In this document: positions 58,501 through 64,000 of the stretch, piece after piece
Position numbering within the stretch: the first letter of the stretch is position 1
Layout of the letters: each line of letters starts with the position of its first letter
Origin: Rickettsia typhi
Lineage (GTDB): Bacteria > Pseudomonadota > Alphaproteobacteria > Rickettsiales > Rickettsiaceae
Direction: 5' to 3'
DNA length: 64,000 bases
Assembly (NCBI GenBank): GCA_945865485.1
Contig: CAMBEC010000006.1
Location: 1-64,000, forward strand
Made by a program: the position numbers and the translations under genes
Notes under the pieces: model-generated
Seen by the model: the letters and a program-made list of their open reading frames with translations, nothing else
Told to the model about the DNA's origin: nothing
Databases searched by the model: none

Positions 58501-60727
58501 TCAAGAACTTGGAGATGATTTTAGTAAATGTAAATTGTATAAAGTTGTGGCTTGGGATCACGTTTCGCTGCCAGGTAATGACTATTTTGAAGGAAGTAGA
58601 AATACTGACGATGGTGTTGCTGCAGCAGCTACAAGCTCCATGGAAGGAATTACTGGAGTAAAAGGGCGCTATGACAAAGAAACAGGTAAATATCTACCTC
58701 CTGAAGGTTATAACAATTGGTCAGATGTAGCGAGTAAGCAAGGAGTACATCTAAAGGTAGAGAATAACCTCAAGATTGTCACGGACAAAGGAGTTTCAGT
58801 TAAATTTGCCGATTATCAAAAAGTGGTTGATTCACCATCCGTTATTATACCTAAAGCACCAACACAAAAACCGGCACTAAAGCCAGTATTAGCGCCAAAA
58901 GTAGATCCCACACCGGTGCTAACATCGAAAACTGTAATCAGTAAAGAACAAGCAAGCGAGCTATTAAAAAAATATAGTAATGGTTTAGAAAAGTTACCTA
59001 AAGAACTGGAAAAAAACCGTACTAACAGCCGACAAGATTCCACTTATACTCAAAATATTATCAATGCGCTTACAGCAATTGCACAAGGTAAAAATGAGTT
59101 TGTTCAAATGGAATGGAGAGGTACACCACAAACTACTAACCCTAATCAATTTATTAATAGTTTTGTAAGGAGCCAAGACTACAAGGATCTAGTCCAGAGG
59201 GGACAAGTAGTATCAATTGACCTAAGCAAGCTTGCAAATGAGATTAGCACGGGAGTTATTGCCATACCTAGTCCACAAACTCCTCCAAAAGTACCGACAC
59301 AAAAACCGATACTAAAGCCAGTATTGCCTCCAGAAATAGATCCCACGCCAGTACCAAAATTACAAACTGGCATTAGTAAGGAACAGGCTGTAAATTGGAT
59401 GCAAAAATACGGTAAAGCATTGGATCAACTAGCAGTTAACACAACTAATGAAGCTCATAGAACTTTCGCTATAAATGCAAAGCGTGCGCTTGAGTCTATT
59501 GCTAATGGCACTGAGTTTGAACAATTTAGGAGCGACGCACGCGGATACCACGTTACACACACAGACGACCCACATAGGCAGCTACATAACTTGGCAAATA
59601 AAGATTTAGATAGCTTTAACATGATTATACCTCAATATGCAGATCATGGTCTACAAACTACAATGTCTTTGATGACTAAAGCATTTTCAACTATTAAAAT
59701 GCCAGCGCTAGAAATAGCTAAACCAGTACCTACTTATCAAAAAATTAGTCAACAACAAGCCCAACTCCTACTAGATAAACACGGCAAAGAATTAGATCAG
59801 CTAGCGGCTAATACTACTAATGAAGCACATAGTAGCTTTGCCATCAATACCAAGCTTGCTCTTGAGGCTATTGCCAATGGTACTGAGTTTAAACAATTTA
59901 GGAGCACAGGTCGGGGATATCAAGTGACACACACAGATAACCCACAGGAACAAATACATAATTTAGTAAATAAAGATTTCCATAATTTTAATATTGTTAT
60001 ACCGCAGTATGCAGATCCAGCTTTACAACAAAAATTATCATTGATGAATACTGATATTAGATCCGCGCATGCAGGCAAAGAAATAACGCCAAAAATAAAA
60101 ACACCTGAACCAATATTAGCAGTGCCTATAGAACCTAAACCAGTGTTTAAGCCTAAATTACCTGAGCACATTGCTATAAATCCAGTAATTGATGAACAGG
60201 CTAAACGACTTAATGAACAATACGTGAAGAAAAATTTAGTCCCTATGATTGATAAGTTTGTAGCCTCTCATGTTAATGGTCAGGTCGTTACGGAACCAGA
60301 AATCAAAAAATTCTATACAGATGCTTTAAACAAATTACAAAAAGATGGTCATATTAGTGCTGACACTGTCAAAGATTTTACAAAACCAAGTGTCGGAGCT
60401 CCTTCTAAGTTTGAGCAAGCTGTGGGTAATACATTGCAAACCATTAATAATAAAGAACCTTTACCACTTAAACTAGGTATGGGTGAAAAGTTAATGTTTA
60501 GTCTTGGCAAGGTTTGTAATGCTTTAGGATTAAAAGCAATAGGAAAATCTTGTATGAACCAAATCAAACCTGAAAACTTACAAAAAATAACTAATAGAGA
60601 AAATATTTTGGCACATTCAGTAGATATAGTTAGCAATCTTCGGGAAACCCAGAAAACTTCTGGGTCTAAAGTAGCTCAGAATCTAGTTGCAGCAAGAGCT
60701 GCAAATCGAAAAGGTAGGGAAGTGTGA
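55535..60727 (+). CDS. 1730-residue multidomain protein, putative effector
   Basis: Not a recognised single family. ATG 55535 follows GCGAGGA. Regions: a short domain (34-85) seen again at 545-597 and 625-687; a possible enzyme core with His302 (GGMAGHTAM), Asp370 (AVIYDSNG) and Cys468 (QLTGNCSVYSAM), in the His-Asp-Cys order of clan CE-type proteases and acetyltransferases; a macrodomain-like part (795-1060) with ILGDINV, ALITLPGVGAGEF and SLPGNDYFEGSRNTDDG; three repeats of about 110 residues (1135-1245, 1280-1390, 1403-1513) joined by Pro-rich linkers; and a C-terminal domain with a basic tail (RAANRKGREV). No signal peptide, so type IV secretion is possible but inferred. The gene stands alone between a retropepsin and zapA. 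Confidence 0.8.
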   Translation: MSKDKNVGYFEWLKAQGVENSFENTYGHNRTQAKSVYSFASQKEALDFKNKYLADGSAFGEVFFDQRLKKYVMPINLEAQELLKTQFQKEQPVALTLEDCQRQMDLVDQAKDKVQKFNGASLNPKLQGTRAFAAQHSNVSDRIGQVADMLSNKKDKGWREDSAASAIDIILAVYSATNDHLLSTQEQQTLKTTQQAILKTDKNDKFVGGLKSDSNFIIYLKEQYSNDDDKNVRVALIRENANQLLNGGQKLILDKDTPNKVTSFSANSGDSNSYHQPRFFPDQNGLSETDTVLLSAGGMAGHTAMRVLKKEKDAKAPGGYRYFYTKVDAGGGLERVDHDTQTGTGIYTTEITPYFKTKELPNGKLAVIYDSNGNPQKMNQMEIAALNSNPKEYQRHMEANLFALISAEKEIAFYKNSGQLTVSHGEPTAIKDGKFDEWQFLNNKIIGSRGAEVPERTKITPIQLTGNCSVYSAMLTATHLAGDAIGYDILQSAKTYDQAKVMERLDQRKVSIEQDKQNIKALSEVQSIFSLKPEQVVYQTNKIGKISFTDIHEAEAFKESLSKTHNINVTSSKSKDGTSYDIELNPQQTSQLVSNAKGFKDVGLIQNLPESKNCKIVKSLDSQKQKNYIVQFADKVEAEKFSKALNERYQIKGGSGGDKFVGNHITGDGRYGVILTEANINHLIPKLRQEEVLKQREIVEQAKIKPIDLQDVEAPKKADKTPGYEIVISEKTLENINKYKENLIAGQEQPGEFLRAKLEATGKSVESLSTSEFIEVMLSTKQPKFFAESAIQGGGKDWNNSELAILGDINVTVPVKIYDNGVWDPSGPGFAVHQKPLDGELLFTPGALLKSGPGFVGKTPDLDEVTKNGKIDQEAYNALVERRLLPLLVHANEKAGLEGKPALITLPGVGAGEFAGKFKGKMGEHLNIAIQAMLEKHSGNLGNIAAIHYDSFAECTNQQKNYGNIKYRVRPQLKEGNKGKTQLSAPATYQELGDDFSKCKLYKVVAWDHVSLPGNDYFEGSRNTDDGVAAAATSSMEGITGVKGRYDKETGKYLPPEGYNNWSDVASKQGVHLKVENNLKIVTDKGVSVKFADYQKVVDSPSVIIPKAPTQKPALKPVLAPKVDPTPVLTSKTVISKEQASELLKKYSNGLEKLPKELEKNRTNSRQDSTYTQNIINALTAIAQGKNEFVQMEWRGTPQTTNPNQFINSFVRSQDYKDLVQRGQVVSIDLSKLANEISTGVIAIPSPQTPPKVPTQKPILKPVLPPEIDPTPVPKLQTGISKEQAVNWMQKYGKALDQLAVNTTNEAHRTFAINAKRALESIANGTEFEQFRSDARGYHVTHTDDPHRQLHNLANKDLDSFNMIIPQYADHGLQTTMSLMTKAFSTIKMPALEIAKPVPTYQKISQQQAQLLLDKHGKELDQLAANTTNEAHSSFAINTKLALEAIANGTEFKQFRSTGRGYQVTHTDNPQEQIHNLVNKDFHNFNIVIPQYADPALQQKLSLMNTDIRSAHAGKEITPKIKTPEPILAVPIEPKPVFKPKLPEHIAINPVIDEQAKRLNEQYVKKNLVPMIDKFVASHVNGQVVTEPEIKKFYTDALNKLQKDGHISADTVKDFTKPSVGAPSKFEQAVGNTLQTINNKEPLPLKLGMGEKLMFSLGKVCNALGLKAIGKSCMNQIKPENLQKITNRENILAHSVDIVSNLRETQKTSGSKVAQNLVAARAANRKGREV

Positions 60728-60802
60728 TAGAATAACTATACAAAGGAGATAAGCAATAAGGTTTTAGCCTTAACCGACTACCCTACATAGCAGCAGGTTG
60801 TC

Positions 60803-61114
60803 TTAGTGTTTTTCAAGTTTTTCAGCTACAATTTTTAATTCTGAAAAGATAGATGAAAGTTGCTTTTGAAAGTCCAAATTTGCACTTTCTAATATTTCTC
60901 CTCCAGAAACTTGCATTTGCGACTGTCTCTGATCAATATGCTTTAATGCCATCATAACCAACAATAGCTCAAGTGACGCATATTGGTTAGCAGCGGCCAT
61001 TTCTTTAATTTCTGTATCAAGTTTTTGGGATAACATAACCAGTCTATCTTTACTTTCTTCAGAACAAGCAAGTTTAAAATCCTTACCGCTCAGGACTATT
61101 GTTACTATCGACAT
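60803..61114 (-). CDS. zapA: Cell division protein ZapA
   Basis: Promotes FtsZ ring assembly. The product is 103 residues. The N-terminal domain begins MSIVTIVLSGKDFKLACSEE and continues into SKDRLVMLSQKLDTEIKEMA, then the helical ELLLVMMALKHIDQ; the C-terminus is a coiled coil. The gene begins inside the preceding coiled-coil gene (overlap of 32 bases). Confidence 0.9.
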   Translation of the reverse strand: MSIVTIVLSGKDFKLACSEESKDRLVMLSQKLDTEIKEMAAANQYASLELLLVMMALKHIDQRQSQMQVSGGEILESANLDFQKQLSSIFSELKIVAEKLEKH

Positions 61115-61322
61115 AGTGGTTTCTAATCTGTTCTAATTCTTGAATATATTCTTTAATTTGACTAAGAGTTGTTTGGTTGTTACACTTTAACTCGTTATTC
61201 TGGGCTTCCAAATCAGCAATAACTTGCTCTTGCTTAGAAAGCTTATTTAGTAATTCATCAATTTTTCTACCCGTTTGATGAATCAAATCAAATAGATCTT
61301 TCTTTGTTACTTCTATTTTCAT
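61083..61322 (-). CDS. Small coiled-coil protein upstream of zapA
   Basis: A 79-residue protein, almost entirely helical with heptads (KIDELLNKLSKQEQVIADLE, SQIKEYIQELEQIRNHYV). Its place directly before zapA fits the DUF4164-type partner often found there in alphaproteobacteria, but I am not certain of the family. It overlaps the HTH gene upstream by 35 bases and zapA by 32 bases. Confidence 0.7.
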   Translation of the reverse strand: MKIEVTKKDLFDLIHQTGRKIDELLNKLSKQEQVIADLEAQNNELKCNNQTTLSQIKEYIQELEQIRNHYVDSNNSPER

Positions 61323-61692
61323 AAATAATATTATTATCTATTAAGTCATTACTACCGTATTCTACTCGATTTTTCTTCAAAAATGAATAGATTCCTACTA
61401 TTACAACTAACGTTAACAACGAGATAAACAAAATTAATTTTTGCTTGATGACACCTGCTTTTCCTGATTCACGCGGTCTAACTACTGAATGATCATGATC
61501 ATCATTGAGCTCTAAACCGAGAAACTCATGGTATATTTTCGTGTAACCATCAACGTATATTTTACCAGGTATACTACTAAAATTTTCTTCCTCAAGATCT
61601 ACTACATACTGTTTTCTTATCTTAAGAATCTCAGCTACTTGCTCTATAGTATACCCAGCACTTTCTCTAGCTTCCTTTAATTTTGAGCTCAT
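61288..61692 (-). CDS. RodZ-like helix-turn-helix membrane protein
   Basis: A 134-residue protein. The HTH_25/RodZ-type domain is LKEARESAGYTIEQVAEIL then IRKQYVVDLEEENFSSIPGK, and YVDGYTKIYHEFLGLE. A single transmembrane helix follows (about 85-105, ILFISLLTLVVIVGIYSFL). The periplasmic part is only about 30 residues, much shorter than in E. coli RodZ. It probably links shape or division genes; it overlaps glutamate dehydrogenase by four bases. Confidence 0.8.
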   Translation of the reverse strand: MSSKLKEARESAGYTIEQVAEILKIRKQYVVDLEEENFSSIPGKIYVDGYTKIYHEFLGLELNDDHDHSVVRPRESGKAGVIKQKLILFISLLTLVVIVGIYSFLKKNRVEYGSNDLIDNNIIYENRSNKERSI

Positions 61693-64000
61693 TGACTTGC
61701 CTTTAATTTCCTTAAGAAGATTTCTAGCTTTTTATTTGCTAGTATTATCATATTAAGATTAATTGATTCTTGCATCTTCATTTCTTCAATAAAATCTGTA
61801 AATATACTAGCCTGAGTTATATTACCTTTTAACCAAGCTTTCAAACTAACAAATTTTTGATTGCTAGCAACAATCTCCGTTACTAACCTTCTTTGTTTGT
61901 CATAAAAATCATCTTTTAAAGATTGAATAGATAATCTGTTCCAATATGACTCATTAATTTGTGCTTCACTGGAATCTCTAAGCCAATCAATACTCAGAAC
62001 ATCGCCACATTCAAAATATAAGTTTGCTATATCTCCATTCTTAGCACCTGTATGCTTAGCAATATATATTATATCAAATGCCGATACCAATACCTCTAAA
62101 GTAGCAATAGACTTAGCAAGTTTCTTATCAACTGACGCACTAGTATAATGTGCTATTTTATTAAAAAACCTTGTCTTAGCTCCTCCTACTAAAAGCTTAC
62201 TAATAATACCACTAAGCTCTTCCGTCTGCTGCCTATATTCTTCAATTGAATCAGTAATGTGTATTGGAGGTTTAATATTTCTTACAAACCAACTAATTCC
62301 TCGACGCATTATTTTCCCCAAATCAGAAAACATCTCAACTTTAATAATTGTAGGAATATTATTACCCAGCTGACCTACTTCCTTCCAAAGATCTTGCAGG
62401 TCAAATATTTCAGTCACAACTTCATGTGCTCTTGCTATATCACAAAGATGTCCGCCAGTTTCGCGCTTTATAGCACTAATTACAGATCCACCGAGTTGAT
62501 TAATCATTGTATTGGCAATAACTGTTCGGATTATCTCCTGTTTTAGCGGATGATTTTCTATCTCATCTTTAAATTTTTCTTGCATTATTTTGGGAAAATA
62601 TTTAAGCAGATGATTTTTGAAGTGCTTATCTTTAGTAAGTTGGAATGAGTTTAAATCTCTATCTAATGACATTTTGCTATAAGAAAGCAATACTGCTAGT
62701 TCCGGCCTTGTCATCCTTTCATTGGCAATAGATCTCCTTGATAATTCCGCCTTATTCGGCAAAAACTCTACTTCTCTATCTAGCAAACCTTCATTCTCAA
62801 GTTCTTTCATTAACTGACTAAATGATTCTATATTAAGCGCAGGTGACAATGTAGCAATTGTTATAGCAAGGTTCTGATCATAATTATCAATAAGTACCAA
62901 CTCTTCAACCTGTTTTGTCATCTTGACTAGTAATTCATTACGCTCTTTTATAGTAATCTTACCTTTTGCAACGGCTAAATTAAGGGCAATTTTTATGTTT
63001 ACTTCGTGGTCAGAACAATCAACCCCAGCAGAATTATCAATGAAGTCTGTATTAAGGGTACCACCATTTAATGCATATTCAATTCTTCCAAGCTGAGACA
63101 CTCCGACATTTCCACCTTCAGCTATCACTTTCGCCCTTACCTCATTCCCATTGACTCGCAAATTATCATTTGTCTTATCGCCGATATCAATATTGTTTTC
63201 TGAGGAAGATTTGATATAGGTACCTATACCACCATTCCATATGAGATCAATTTTAGCTTTTAGAATAGCTCTAATTAATTCATCTGGTACAACGTGATCT
63301 TTGTAAATATTCAATAGCTCTTGTGTTTCTTTTGAAAGATTTATTAATTTAGCCGATCTTTCAAAAACCCCCCCTCCTTTTGAAATGAGAGAACTACTAT
63401 AATCAGTCCACTTACTTCTTGGTAGGTCAAATAACCTTTGTCTCTCTTGATAACTACTCTCGCAATCAGGATCTGGATCAATAAAAATATGTTCATGATT
63501 AAAGGCAGCAACTAGCTTAATATATTTTGACAAGAGCATACCATTACCAAATACGTCTCCTGACATATCACCTATCCCTGCCACCGTGAATGGTTCTTTT
63601 TGTACATTTATGCCTTTATCATGAAAATGCAAAACAACTGATATCCATGCTCCTTTAGCAGTAATACCCATTTTTTTATGATCATAACCACGTGACCCAC
63701 CTGAAGCAAACGCATCTCTTAGCCAAAAATTATATTCTTGAGATACAGCATTGGCATAATCTGAAAAAGTTGCCGTCCCCTTATCTGCAGCCACTACTAA
63801 ATAAGGATTCTCGTCATCATAAATAATCGTATCTGTTGGTTGCACTACCTTACCATCTACAAGATTATCAGTTAAGTCTAATAAGCCCCGTAAGAAATCT
63901 TGATAACACTCGACCGCCTTTTGCATATAAGAATCACGGCCCATATCGCCTTGAGAGAAATTAAGATAAAAAGTTCCTTTTGAACCAACCGGAACAATAA
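61689..64000 (-). CDS. NAD-specific glutamate dehydrogenase, N-terminal part outside window
   Basis: Large bacterial NAD-GDH (GDH2/DUF1526 type, usually near 1600 residues) converting glutamate to 2-oxoglutarate. The frame is open to the window edge, so about 770 C-terminal residues are visible. VPVGSKGTFYLNFSQGD is the conserved Lys-containing catalytic loop near the edge. Then come YDDENPYLVVAADKGTATFS, SGGSRGYDHKKMGITAKGAW, VAGIGDMSGDVFGNGML and DCSDHEVNIKI. It feeds the SucAB step with 2-oxoglutarate. It is the first visible gene of the overlapping chain to zapA. Confidence 0.95.
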   Translation of the reverse strand, partial: IVPVGSKGTFYLNFSQGDMGRDSYMQKAVECYQDFLRGLLDLTDNLVDGKVVQPTDTIIYDDENPYLVVAADKGTATFSDYANAVSQEYNFWLRDAFASGGSRGYDHKKMGITAKGAWISVVLHFHDKGINVQKEPFTVAGIGDMSGDVFGNGMLLSKYIKLVAAFNHEHIFIDPDPDCESSYQERQRLFDLPRSKWTDYSSSLISKGGGVFERSAKLINLSKETQELLNIYKDHVVPDELIRAILKAKIDLIWNGGIGTYIKSSSENNIDIGDKTNDNLRVNGNEVRAKVIAEGGNVGVSQLGRIEYALNGGTLNTDFIDNSAGVDCSDHEVNIKIALNLAVAKGKITIKERNELLVKMTKQVEELVLIDNYDQNLAITIATLSPALNIESFSQLMKELENEGLLDREVEFLPNKAELSRRSIANERMTRPELAVLLSYSKMSLDRDLNSFQLTKDKHFKNHLLKYFPKIMQEKFKDEIENHPLKQEIIRTVIANTMINQLGGSVISAIKRETGGHLCDIARAHEVVTEIFDLQDLWKEVGQLGNNIPTIIKVEMFSDLGKIMRRGISWFVRNIKPPIHITDSIEEYRQQTEELSGIISKLLVGGAKTRFFNKIAHYTSASVDKKLAKSIATLEVLVSAFDIIYIAKHTGAKNGDIANLYFECGDVLSIDWLRDSSEAQINESYWNRLSIQSLKDDFYDKQRRLVTEIVASNQKFVSLKAWLKGNITQASIFTDFIEEMKMQESINLNMIILANKKLEIFLRKLKASQ

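Noticed and set aside
60728..60802. Possible 6S RNA next to zapA
   Set aside because: 6S RNA is often found near zapA, but this gap is only 75 bases and no long closing stem or open central bubble is seen.

Overview
The window is an AT-rich piece of an alphaproteobacterial chromosome, most likely from an obligate intracellular member of the order Rickettsiales (Rickettsiaceae-like). This is an inference from gene content. There is an str operon (rpsL-rpsG-fusA) whose S12 carries Pro at the site where most bacteria have Lys. Further pointers are an SRP RNA next to dnaX-ybaB-recR, split transhydrogenase genes pntAA-pntAB-pntB, a very large NAD-glutamate dehydrogenase, sucA-sucB, divK-pleD, many amino-acid transporters, an isolated purC, and host-interaction genes (ankyrin protein, autotransporter, subtilase, giant multidomain protein). 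Genus cannot be decided from the sequence alone. No tRNA, rRNA operon, CRISPR array or intact insertion sequence was seen.

Layout. 1-2914 (minus): fusA (3' end cut by the window edge), rpsG, rpsL, driven by two tandem promoters at 2964-3036. 3045-6393: a PAP2 lipid phosphatase, a small orphan gene, and the overlapping pair yidC-engB. 6543-8738: a cytoplasmic-looking subtilase. 9335-20127: mnmA, a permease, an unknown membrane-anchored protein, hisS, a glycosyltransferase, an M16 peptidase, an ExoD-like protein, purC, a SAP/DUF6434-like protein and rpsD with tandem promoters. 20357-25416: brnQ, a repeat-rich gap, a secreted metallophosphoesterase, a second permease and yqhA. 25461-26559 (minus): an RNA/DNA methyltransferase gene with an apparent frameshift near its 5' end. 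26776-30273 (minus): the pnt operon with a GlcG/HbpS-like gene. 30366-33896: lolA, SRP RNA, dnaX, ybaB, recR.

33897-38690 is an accessory island: a P-loop NTPase and an ankyrin protein lie between intact recR and a decayed copy of the recR 3' half, followed by a coiled-coil gene. 38934-43605: sucA, sucB, rlmH. 43767-46604 (minus): a secreted PAP2 protein, groEL and groES with a heat-shock-like promoter. 47360-50465: an autotransporter and an Asn-rich protein. 50584-53968: a glycosyltransferase, holC, divK and pleD. 54274-55311: a 34-residue Lys/Ala-rich protein and a membrane retropepsin whose real start is unclear. 55535-60727: a 1730-residue multidomain protein. 60803-64000 (minus): zapA, a coiled-coil protein, a RodZ-like HTH protein and the C-terminal part of NAD-glutamate dehydrogenase, as a chain of overlapping genes.

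How it fits together. The core genes serve translation, envelope biogenesis (YidC, LolA, phosphatases), DNA polymerase III (DnaX, HolC), and energy from scavenged amino acids (three permeases, glutamate dehydrogenase feeding 2-oxoglutarate to SucAB, transhydrogenase making NADPH). The accessory genes look host-directed. The strongest candidate for something undescribed is the 1730-residue protein. It combines a small domain repeated three times, a possible Cys/His enzyme core, a macrodomain-like region, three long C-terminal repeats on proline-rich linkers and a basic tail.
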